A model generated the notes under the pieces. That model saw nothing but the letters and a program-made list of their open reading frames with translations, had not been told where the DNA came from and ran no database searches. A DNA stretch of 56,706 bases from Lachnospiraceae bacterium. GTDB taxonomy: Bacteria; Bacillota; Clostridia; Lachnospirales; Lachnospiraceae. The position numbers were made by a program, and so were the translations under genes. Numbering within the stretch: the first letter of the stretch is position 1; the number at the start of each line of letters is the position of its first letter. This document shows positions 16,470 to 22,846 of the stretch, piece by piece. The DNA is taken from contig JAFZRH010000024.1 in NCBI GenBank assembly GCA_017619975.1, forward strand, positions 1 through 56,706, in the 5' to 3' direction.

Positions 16470-17324
16470 ATGAGTTTTCTGGATAAAATGGAAAAGAAGC
16501 TGGGCCGCTTTGCCGTAAAAAACCTGATGATCTACCTGCTCGTTTTTTATGCGGGAGGTTTTATTCTGAGTTACGTCAATCCGACATTTTACATAGAGCA
16601 TCTGTGCCTGAATATGGAACGGATCTTTGCCGGAGAGATCTGGCGGCTCGTGACCTTCATCATCTATCCGCCCTCCACCAGTATTCTCTGGTTCCTGCTT
16701 GAGATGTATATTCTGTTTTCTCTCGGACGGGCACTGGAAAGACTCTGGGGAAGCTTTTATTTTGATCTGTATATTCTGATCGGGATCCTTTCCCTGATCG
16801 TGGCGGCTCTTCTGGTGTATCTGATCACAGGGAAAGTTCTTTTGCTGTATCCGGACAATATATACCTGTCCCTGATCCTGGCCTTCGGAATGACGGTCCC
16901 GGATATGCAGTTTCTGCTGTATTTCATTATTCCGATCAAAGCAAAGTATATTATGTTCTTTTACGGGGCGGTCCTTGCGTATCAGTTTGTGACCGGCGGA
17001 TGGCCGGCAAGAGTCCAGATTATCGCATCCCTGTTTAATTTTTTCCTGTTCTTCCTGTTTATCCGGCGTCCTTTCCTGCGGGTGCGTCAGGGGATCCGGC
17101 GGGCGGAGTTTCAGCGGAAGATGAGAGAGACCGCCAGGGAAGCGCAGAATCTGCGCCCGATGGGAGCGCGGCATGTCTGTTCTGTCTGCGGACGGACCAA
17201 TATCAGCGATCCGGAGCTGGAATTCCGTTTCTGCAGCCGCTGCGCGGGAAACCGGGAGTACTGCCTGGAACATTTATATACCCATATTCATGTGACGGAG
17301 GACAGGCCGGAACAGGAGGGGTGA
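16470..17324 (+). CDS. Rhomboid-like membrane protein with C-terminal Cys/His zinc-ribbon-like motif
   Basis: 284-residue protein with about five or six hydrophobic segments between residues 20 and 210. It resembles a group of clostridial rhomboid-like proteins (LNMERIFAGEIWRLVTFIIYPP near residue 45, then LGRALERLWG). The Ser of the GxSG motif of active rhomboids is not visible in the equivalent region (LAFGMTVPDMQ), so it is probably a pseudoprotease. The soluble C-terminus carries CxxC, then CxxC, C and H spacing (CSVCG, CSRCAG, YCLEH), a likely metal site. The start is chosen at 16470, after AAAGGAG; the longer frame runs into the preceding gene. Confidence 0.75.
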   Translation: MSFLDKMEKKLGRFAVKNLMIYLLVFYAGGFILSYVNPTFYIEHLCLNMERIFAGEIWRLVTFIIYPPSTSILWFLLEMYILFSLGRALERLWGSFYFDLYILIGILSLIVAALLVYLITGKVLLLYPDNIYLSLILAFGMTVPDMQFLLYFIIPIKAKYIMFFYGAVLAYQFVTGGWPARVQIIASLFNFFLFFLFIRRPFLRVRQGIRRAEFQRKMRETAREAQNLRPMGARHVCSVCGRTNISDPELEFRFCSRCAGNREYCLEHLYTHIHVTEDRPEQEG

Positions 17325-17381
17325 TCCGCCCGTTTTTCCTTTCTATTATTTGAATATTTTTATAGTTTTTTTGATTTTTTA

Positions 17382-17410
17382 GTGAAATCTTTCTTTTTGT
17401 ATGCTATAAT
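17382..17410 (+). promoter_or_regulatory. Candidate promoter of the symporter gene
   Basis: TATAAT at 17405-17410 is preceded at 17 bases by GTGAAA (17382-17387), a weak -35, inside an A/T-rich tract. The start codon lies 63 bases further on. Confidence 0.55.
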
Positions 17411-17424
17411 ATGAGCCGAGAGAA

Positions 17425-17445
17425 CCGCCGCTTGTGCTTCGGCGG
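17425..17445 (+). other. Hairpin in the symporter 5' leader
   Basis: CCGCCG (17425-17430) and CGGCGG (17440-17445) form a perfect 6-bp stem with a 9-nt loop, 15 bases before the AGGAGG site. It has no U-run, so it is not a terminator; a role in mRNA stability or translation is possible. Confidence 0.5.
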
Positions 17446-17472
17446 AAAAAACAATTCTTTAGGAGGGTTATT

Positions 17473-18777
17473 ATGGCTCAAACTGAACCCAAAAAGGGCG
17501 GTATCCTTCGGGCATACCTGAACTTTAACGTGCTGTACAAGATCCTGATCGGTCTTGTGATCGGCGCGATCGCCGGCATTATCCTGGCGGCCAGCGGCGT
17601 GACCGCTCTGCCTGCCTGGATCAGCATGTTCGGCACTATCTTTACCAGACTGCTGAAGATGATCATCATCCCGATGATCGTCGGCTCTCTGATCGTCGGT
17701 GCCGCTTCCGTTTCACCTGCTACGGTCGGTAAAGTCGGTATCCGCGTCGTCATCATCTATCTGATCACTTCCGCGATCGGCGTCACCATCGGTCTGATCA
17801 TGGGCAACATCTTCCAGCCGCATGCCGAGCTGGCGTCTCTGGCGGCAAATGCTGCCGGCAAAGCCAGCGAGACGAACGTCTGGAAGGTCATCTATGAGAT
17901 CATCCCGACGAGCGTGCTGCAGTCCCTCGTCAATGAGACCGTGCTGCAGGTCATTTTCTTCTGCATCATTTTCGGTCTGTGTCTGTCCTATCTGAAGGCG
18001 TCTTCGGATGAGCGCTTAAAAACCATCGCGGGCACAATGTACAATTTCTTCGACTGCCTGACCGAGATCATGATCAAGATCGTTCGCGGCATCATGCAGT
18101 ACGCCCCGATCGGCGTTGCCGTCCTCATCTGTGAGGTCATTGCCAAGAACGGACCGGCAGTCGTCGGCTCGCTCGTGATCGTCCTCATCGCCTGCTTCCT
18201 GGGCTATGCGATCCACATCGTGCTGGTATACGGCGGCCTCTTAAAGATCTTCAAGATCAAGGTCAAATCCTTCTTCAAAGAAGCCCGTACGCCGTTCATC
18301 ACCGCTTTCGTTACCCGTTCTTCCAACGGCACGCTGCCGACTACGATGACCGCCGCCGAAAACCTCGGTGTCGATAAAGAAGTCTACGCTTTCTCCCTGC
18401 CGCTCGGCGCCACCATCAATATGGACGGCACGGCGATCTATCAGGGCGTCTGCGCTTTCTTCCTGGTCATGACCTGCTACGGCCGTGGGCTGACCTTCGG
18501 TGAGATGGCTATGATCGTTCTGCTGGCCACGCTGGCCTCCATCGGTACCGCGGGCGTTCCCGGCGCCGGCGCCATTATGCTGGCTATGGTCATGGCCGGT
18601 ATCGGCATGCCGATCGCAGAAGGCACCCCGATTGCCGGTGCGTATGCCATGATCCTCGGCATTGACGCTCTCCTGGATATGGGCCGCACCGCTTTGAACG
18701 TAACCGGCGACCTGACCTGCACCTGCTGCATTGCCAAGAAGCTCGGACTTCTGAAAGAAGATTCCGTGATCAAGTAA
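17473..18777 (+). CDS. Dicarboxylate/amino acid:cation symporter (DAACS family)
   Basis: 434-residue membrane transporter of the GltP/SstT/DctA family, which couples Na+ or H+ to uptake of acidic or neutral amino acids or C4-dicarboxylates. Typical features are the serine-rich re-entrant loop (TRSSNGTLPTTM near residue 285), the NMDGTAIYQG motif near residue 315 and GVPGAGAIMLAMV near residue 360. The ATG at 17473 follows AGGAGGG; an upstream ATG at 17434 lies within the leader hairpin region and lacks a ribosome site. The substrate is not decidable from sequence alone. Confidence 0.9.
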   Translation: MAQTEPKKGGILRAYLNFNVLYKILIGLVIGAIAGIILAASGVTALPAWISMFGTIFTRLLKMIIIPMIVGSLIVGAASVSPATVGKVGIRVVIIYLITSAIGVTIGLIMGNIFQPHAELASLAANAAGKASETNVWKVIYEIIPTSVLQSLVNETVLQVIFFCIIFGLCLSYLKASSDERLKTIAGTMYNFFDCLTEIMIKIVRGIMQYAPIGVAVLICEVIAKNGPAVVGSLVIVLIACFLGYAIHIVLVYGGLLKIFKIKVKSFFKEARTPFITAFVTRSSNGTLPTTMTAAENLGVDKEVYAFSLPLGATINMDGTAIYQGVCAFFLVMTCYGRGLTFGEMAMIVLLATLASIGTAGVPGAGAIMLAMVMAGIGMPIAEGTPIAGAYAMILGIDALLDMGRTALNVTGDLTCTCCIAKKLGLLKEDSVIK

Positions 18778-18783
18778 TCGTTT

Positions 18784-19173
18784 ATGAACAAGATTCTTCT
18801 GGAAAAGAGACTGCGGGATCTGTCTCTTTACAGTGACTTTTATTTCCGGAAGGAACTGAAGCCGCTGGCGCAGCTCCTGAGGGACGACGAACAGCTGAAC
18901 TGTATTCTGACCGGCGTGCAGGATGCGAACCGAAAGATGGTCGCCGTGACAGATAAAAGGATCCTGATCCTGTATGCGGCGACGCTGGGCGGCGGAGACG
19001 TAAAGGTCATAAAAAGAGAAGCGGTGAAAGAGTACTGGTTCAAAAAGAAACTGCTGTTTTCCTCCGCCGGGTTTTCCACGGAGCAGGAAAGCTTTGTCTT
19101 TACCAATACGCAGAGCCGTCTGAAATCGTATTTCGAATGGGCCATGTCTCTGCCAGTGTCCGGAGAGTCCTGA
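18784..19173 (+). CDS. Small PH-like domain protein (YokE-type)
   Basis: 129-residue soluble protein. The centre (DANRKMVAVTDKRILILYAATLGGGDVKVIKREAV) has the pattern of bacterial PH-like domains (bPH/YokE type), where a 'TDKRI' strand follows a ligand-side strand. It starts six bases after the symporter stop, so it is probably co-transcribed. Function is unknown; membrane-associated or stress roles are known for related domains. A strong 14-bp inverted repeat follows the gene. Confidence 0.65.
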   Translation: MNKILLEKRLRDLSLYSDFYFRKELKPLAQLLRDDEQLNCILTGVQDANRKMVAVTDKRILILYAATLGGGDVKVIKREAVKEYWFKKKLLFSSAGFSTEQESFVFTNTQSRLKSYFEWAMSLPVSGES

Positions 19174-19193
19174 TCCGGAAAAATTTTAACCCG

Positions 19194-19225
19194 TACAGCC
19201 GTACAGAGTCATCTGTACGGCTGTA
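19194..19225. terminator. 14-bp perfect inverted repeat, probable terminator
   Basis: TACAGCCGTACAGA (19194-19207) and TCTGTACGGCTGTA (19212-19225) form a perfect stem with a 4-nt loop between the PH-like gene and the recA promoter. The nearest T-run (19238-19245) is about 12 bases after the stem, further than usual, so an additional operator role cannot be excluded. Confidence 0.6.
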
Positions 19226-19247
19226 TGCATGAATGTTCATTTTTTAC

Positions 19248-19276
19248 TTGACAGAAAGCGGCGGATACGGTAATCT
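19248..19276 (+). promoter_or_regulatory. Possible secondary upstream recA promoter
   Basis: TTGACA at 19248-19253 with TAATCT 17 bases on (19271-19276). The -10 is weak. The block CTTGACAGAAAG here recurs at the main promoter (19334-19345), suggesting a duplicated -35 region. Confidence 0.3.
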
Positions 19277-19334
19277 GTATACGGGTGATGACAAGGGGCA
19301 TTCCCTGTTTTTTTATATTTATCCCGAAAATGCC

Positions 19335-19363
19335 TTGACAGAAAGAAGAAAGAAGACTATTAT
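19335..19363 (+). promoter_or_regulatory. recA promoter
   Basis: TTGACA (19335-19340), 17-base spacer, TATTAT (19358-19363). The predicted transcription start near 19370 coincides with the first base of the LexA box. Confidence 0.85.
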
Positions 19364-19369
19364 AGAAAG

Positions 19370-19383
19370 CGAACAAAAGTTCG
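19370..19383 (+). promoter_or_regulatory. LexA (SOS) box of recA
   Basis: CGAACAAAAGTTCG is a perfect CGAAC-N4-GTTCG palindrome, the Firmicutes-type LexA/DinR operator. It covers the predicted transcription start, so bound LexA would block initiation. It is 12 bases upstream of the recA ATG. Confidence 0.9.
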
Positions 19384-19395
19384 AGCGGAGGAAAC

Positions 19396-20430
19396 ATGAA
19401 AAAAGAAGACCGTATCAAGGCAATTGAAACTTTAGTGGCCAATACCGAAAAGGATTTCGGAAAAGGCTCCATCATGCGTCTGGGGGATAACCGCCAGATG
19501 AATATTGAAACGATCCCGACAGGATCGCTGTACCTGGATCTTGCACTGGGACTGGGCGGTCTGCCAAAGGGCCGCATCATCGAGATCTTCGGACCGGAAT
19601 CCAGCGGCAAAACGACGCTTGCCCTGCATGTGATCGCGGAAGCGCAGAAGCGGGACGGCTTTGCCGGCTTTGTGGACGCGGAGCACGCACTGGATCCTGT
19701 TTATGCCAAGAACATCGGGGTCGATATCGACAACCTGTACGTTTCCCAGCCGGACAACGGCGAACAGGCCCTGGAGATCGCGGAAGCCATGGTCCGTTCC
19801 GGCGCGATGGACGTCGTAGTCGTGGACTCGGTCGCTGCGCTGGTCCCGAAAGCGGAGATCGACGGCGAGATGGGAGACTCCCACGTCGGTCAGCAGGCCA
19901 GGCTCATGTCGCAGGCGCTGCGCAAGCTGACGGCCGCCATCAGCCGCTCCGGCTGCATTGTGATCTTTATCAACCAGCTGCGCGAAAAGATCGGCGTCTT
20001 TTACGGCAATCCGGAAACGACCACCGGCGGCCGCGCCCTGAAGTTTTATTCTTCCGTACGGCTGGACGTCCGCCGGACGGAAAGCATTAAACAGGGAAGT
20101 GATGTCATCGGCAACACCGTAAAGGTAAAAGTCGTCAAGAACAAAGTTGCTCCGCCCTTCAAGGAAGCCAAAATGGATATCATGTTCGGACGCGGCATTT
20201 CGAAGGAAAGCGACATTCTGGAACTTGGCGTCGAAAGCGGAATCATCGAGAAAAGCGGCAACTGGTATTCTTACGGCGGAAGTCGGATCGGAAACGGGAA
20301 AGAAAATGTAAAAGCCCTGCTCCGTACACAGCCGGAACTGCTCTCCGAACTCGAAGAGAAGGTACGGGTGCATTACGGTCTTTCCCCTGCCGGAAAGCCG
20401 GAAGCTGCCGAAACCGAGAAGAAAGACTGA
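19396..20430 (+). CDS. recA: Recombinase RecA
   Basis: 344-residue RecA, the strand-exchange ATPase and LexA co-protease. Walker A is GPESSGKT at residues 66-73; [16 protein letters not shown] supplies Walker B, and the L2 loop region ([26 protein letters not shown] split around GNPETTTGG) is intact. The short acidic/basic C-terminal tail (EAAETEKKD) is normal. Expression is predicted to be SOS-controlled by the operator at 19370-19383. No RecX gene adjoins it. Confidence 0.98.
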   Translation: MKKEDRIKAIETLVANTEKDFGKGSIMRLGDNRQMNIETIPTGSLYLDLALGLGGLPKGRIIEIFGPESSGKTTLALHVIAEAQKRDGFAGFVDAEHALDPVYAKNIGVDIDNLYVSQPDNGEQALEIAEAMVRSGAMDVVVVDSVAALVPKAEIDGEMGDSHVGQQARLMSQALRKLTAAISRSGCIVIFINQLREKIGVFYGNPETTTGGRALKFYSSVRLDVRRTESIKQGSDVIGNTVKVKVVKNKVAPPFKEAKMDIMFGRGISKESDILELGVESGIIEKSGNWYSYGGSRIGNGKENVKALLRTQPELLSELEEKVRVHYGLSPAGKPEAAETEKKD

Positions 20431-20458
20431 TTTTTCGGAAAATTTTCGTCTTTTTTTC
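20420..20458 (+). terminator. Possible terminator overlapping the recA stop
   Basis: AAAGAC near the recA stop can pair with GTCTTT about 20 bases downstream, enclosing a small TTTT/AAAA hairpin, and is followed by a run of seven T. The stem is A/T-rich and imperfect, so the call is tentative. Confidence 0.4.
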
Positions 20459-20467
20459 AAAAAACGC

Positions 20468-20496
20468 TTGCCATTGACAAAGCGCTGTGCTAAAGT
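20468..20496 (+). promoter_or_regulatory. Promoter of the rimP-nusA-infB operon
   Basis: TTGCCA (20468-20473), 17-base spacer, TAAAGT (20491-20496) with an upstream TG forming an extended -10. An overlapping alternative is TTGACA (20474-20479) with TACAGA (20496-20501) at 16 bases. Either puts the start near 20503-20508. Confidence 0.6.
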
Positions 20497-20530
20497 ACAG
20501 ACGGTAAGCTGAATATGTATGGTAAGGTGA

Positions 20531-20573
20531 GAGTGGATGATAAATCCGCTCTTTCCTTTTGAAAAGAAAGAGG
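20531..20573 (+). promoter_or_regulatory. rimP leader with two mutually exclusive hairpins
   Basis: Hairpin 1 pairs GAGTGGAT (20531-20538) with ATCCGCTC (20544-20551, one G-U). Hairpin 2 pairs CTCTTT (20549-20554) with AAAGAG (20567-20572), which includes the rimP ribosome site. The two share bases 20549-20551, so they compete. A 15-codon leader frame from ATG 20515 to TGA 20562 runs through both. A regulatory role is inference only. Confidence 0.35.
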
Positions 20574-20579
20574 TTGCCA

Positions 20580-21056
20580 TTGGGTAAAAAAGAGACGATA
20601 GAAAAGAAAACGGAAAAGCTGCTGGAAGCCTTTCTGGCCGAAAAAAACTTTGAACTCGTTGACGTGGAGTACGTCCGGGAGGGAAGCGACTGGATTCTGC
20701 GTGTTCTTCTGGACAAAGAAGGCGGGATCCGAATCGATGACTGTGAAACCGTCAGCCGTTACCTGAGTGAAGCGCTGGACCGCGCGGATTTTATTGAGGA
20801 AGCCTATATTCTTGAAGTCAGTTCTCCCGGGCTGCTTCGTCCTTTCAAGAAAGATAAGGATTTTACCAGAAATCTGGGCGAAGAGGTGGAGATCCATTTG
20901 TTTCAGCCTCAGGAAGGCGCGAAGGACTATATCGGCTGTCTGAAATCGTTTGACAAGGACAGCGTCACGATCCTCTTCGAAGATGAAGTGGAAGCGTCTT
21001 TCGCCCGCAGCAATATCGCATTGATCAGAAAATACATAGATTTCTCAGACCTTTAA
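20580..21056 (+). CDS. rimP: Ribosome maturation factor RimP
   Basis: About 158 residues. RimP binds 16S rRNA and S12/S19 during 30S maturation. The body matches the family: FELVDVEYVREG, then ILRVLLDKEGGIRIDDCETVSRYLSEALD, and the EVSSPGLLRPF motif. The frame extends upstream to a TTG at 20559, but AGAGG at 20569-20573 favours the TTG at 20580, giving MGKKETIEKK. Use of TTG is worth noting. It heads the rimP-nusA-ylxR-ylxQ-infB-rbfA operon. Confidence 0.92.
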   Translation: MGKKETIEKKTEKLLEAFLAEKNFELVDVEYVREGSDWILRVLLDKEGGIRIDDCETVSRYLSEALDRADFIEEAYILEVSSPGLLRPFKKDKDFTRNLGEEVEIHLFQPQEGAKDYIGCLKSFDKDSVTILFEDEVEASFARSNIALIRKYIDFSDL

Positions 21057-21101
21057 ACGGTCGGAACAATGACCGGAAGGTCACAAGGAGGATAAGAGAA
21101 A

Positions 21102-22250
21102 ATGAACAAGGAACTACTGGAAGCGCTCACTCTTCTGGAAAAGGAAAAGAACATCAGCCGTGACGTGATCATGGACGCGATCGAAGTTTCACTGACAAAC
21201 GCCGTATCGAAAAACTATGATAAGGGCGAGAACGTCCGTGTGGAAATGGATCGGGAAACCGGTGATTACAAAATTTATAAAGAAAAGCAGATCGTAGAAG
21301 AGATTACCAATCCCGGGGCCGAGATGACCCTGGATCAGGCGCGGGCCATCAGCTCAGCCTATCAGATCGGGGATGTCGTGCGGGAGCCGATCGAGATCAA
21401 GAGCTTCAGCCGTGTTGCGGCTCAGAATGCGAAAAACGTCATTCTGCAGAAGCTGCGGGAAGAGGAGCGCAAGTCCGTCTTTGAACGGTATCATTCTCGT
21501 GAACATCAGATCATTTCCGGCGTGATCCAGCGTCACATCGGGAAAAACATCAGTATTAACCTTGGCTCTGCCGACGCAATCATGCCCGAAAACGAGCAGA
21601 TCAAGACCGAGAATTACCGTCCGAACGAACGGATCAAGGTTCTGGTGCTTGAAGTGAAGGATACGCAGCGCGGACCGCATATCCTGGTCAGCCGGACCCA
21701 TCCGGATCTGGTGCGCCGCTTCTTTGAGGCGGAGGTCGCCGAAATCAAGCAGGGAATCGTGGAGATCAAGGCCGTTGCCCGCGAAGCCGGATCCCGCACC
21801 AAGATGGCAGTTGCTTCCTATGACGAAGCCGTGGATCCTATCGGCGCCTGCGTCGGTCTGAACGGAACCCGTGTCAATGCCGTCGTGGATGAGCTCGGCG
21901 GTGAAAAGATCGATCTGATCCACTGGAGCGACAACTCGGCGGAGCTGATCGAGAACGCGCTGAGCCCGGCGAAGGTTATCGTGGTCCTGGCAGACGATGA
22001 AGAGAAGGAAGCGCTGGTCATTGTTCCCGACTTCCAGCTTTCGCTGGCCATCGGCCGTTCCGGACAGAATGCCCGTCTGGCTGCCAAGCTGACCGGCTAC
22101 AAGATCGATATCAAATCCGAGACCGAGGCGAGAGAATCCGGCATCTTCGATGAGATCGGCTACATTGACGATTACACGAATGACGGAGAAGAGTACGCGG
22201 AAGGCGGCTACGAAGAAGAATACGTAGAAGAGGAAGAAGCACAGGCGTAA
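21102..22250 (+). CDS. nusA: Transcription termination/antitermination factor NusA
   Basis: 382-residue NusA with the N-terminal RNA polymerase-binding domain (ELLEALTLLEKEKNISRDVIMDAIEVSL), an S1 domain at about residues 135-200 (GVIQRHIGKNISINLGSADAIMP) and two KH domains (PIGACVGLNGTRV; AIGRSGQNARLAAKLTG). It ends in an acidic tail rich in Glu and Tyr. No AR repeats are present, which is usual for Bacillota. It controls pausing and termination. AGGAGG lies 10 bases before the ATG. Confidence 0.97.
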   Translation: MNKELLEALTLLEKEKNISRDVIMDAIEVSLTNAVSKNYDKGENVRVEMDRETGDYKIYKEKQIVEEITNPGAEMTLDQARAISSAYQIGDVVREPIEIKSFSRVAAQNAKNVILQKLREEERKSVFERYHSREHQIISGVIQRHIGKNISINLGSADAIMPENEQIKTENYRPNERIKVLVLEVKDTQRGPHILVSRTHPDLVRRFFEAEVAEIKQGIVEIKAVAREAGSRTKMAVASYDEAVDPIGACVGLNGTRVNAVVDELGGEKIDLIHWSDNSAELIENALSPAKVIVVLADDEEKEALVIVPDFQLSLAIGRSGQNARLAAKLTGYKIDIKSETEARESGIFDEIGYIDDYTNDGEEYAEGGYEEEYVEEEEAQA

Positions 22251-22251
22251 G

Positions 22252-22578
22252 ATGATGGAGAAAAGCTATCCGCAGAGGACCTGTATCGGCTGCCGGCAGG
22301 TAAAGGACAAAAGAGATCTCATCCGTGTGGTTCGGACGCCGGAAGGGACTTTCTGTCTGGATCAAGGCGGCAAAATGAACGGACGCGGGGCTTATCTCTG
22401 CCCGAATGAAACCTGTATCGGGCTGGCACTGCGAAAAGGCGCTCTGGCTAAAAGCTTTCGCATGACGTTGCCGCCTGACGTGAAAGAATCGCTGACAGAG
22501 GAATTAAAAAAGATTGAAACAGAGAATATTGAACATGCTTGGACTGGCACAGAAAGCAGGCCGGATCGCCTCGGGTGA
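22252..22578 (+). CDS. ylxR: YlxR/RnpM family RNA-binding protein (DUF448)
   Basis: 108-residue member of the YlxR family. The signature PQRTCIGCRQVKDKRDLIRVVR and the GRGAYLC motif are present; YlxR (RnpM) in Bacillus modulates RNase P. ATG occurs at both 22252 and 22255; either could be used. The C-terminal part overlaps the next gene by 65 bases in another frame, so the two are tightly linked. It sits in its conserved place between nusA and ylxQ. Confidence 0.92.
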   Translation: MMEKSYPQRTCIGCRQVKDKRDLIRVVRTPEGTFCLDQGGKMNGRGAYLCPNETCIGLALRKGALAKSFRMTLPPDVKESLTEELKKIETENIEHAWTGTESRPDRLG

Positions 22579-22843
22579 AACGGCGGCGGAAAATGCCTTG
22601 AAATCAGAAAAAACATATCTTCTGATCGTTGCGGCGGATTCATCCGACGGAAGCAGAAAGCATTGGACGGATATGACAGCGTACCGGAAGATCCCCTGTG
22701 TTCAATGGGGAACGAAGGAAGAGCTGGGGAAGGCCGTCGGGAAAAACCAGCGTTCCGCCCTCGCTGTTACGGACGAGGGATTTGCGGCTCAAATACGGAA
22801 AATGCTTCTGGAAGAAAGAACAGAAAAGTTACGGGGGGAATAA
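22514..22843 (+). CDS. ylxQ: L7Ae/L30e/S12e-type RNA-binding protein YlxQ
   Basis: 109-residue L7Ae-like protein with the family start KQRILNMLGLAQKAGRIASGE and a later LAVTDEGFAAQI strand-helix. Homologues bind kink-turn RNA. The start is taken as TTG at 22514, with AGAGGA about ten bases before, because family members include the KxxxLNLLGLA segment; an ATG at 22535 would remove it. It overlaps ylxR by 65 bases and ends three bases before infB. Confidence 0.88.
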   Translation: MKQRILNMLGLAQKAGRIASGETAAENALKSEKTYLLIVAADSSDGSRKHWTDMTAYRKIPCVQWGTKEELGKAVGKNQRSALAVTDEGFAAQIRKMLLEERTEKLRGE

Positions 22844-22846
22844 TAT

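Noticed and set aside
17325..17372. Terminator after the rhomboid-like gene
   Set aside because: A G/C patch and a T-run are present, but only about 3 bp can pair, too little to call.
19432..20580. Minus-strand frame of 382 codons opposite recA
   Set aside because: Shadow of recA; no promoter, ribosome site or domain.
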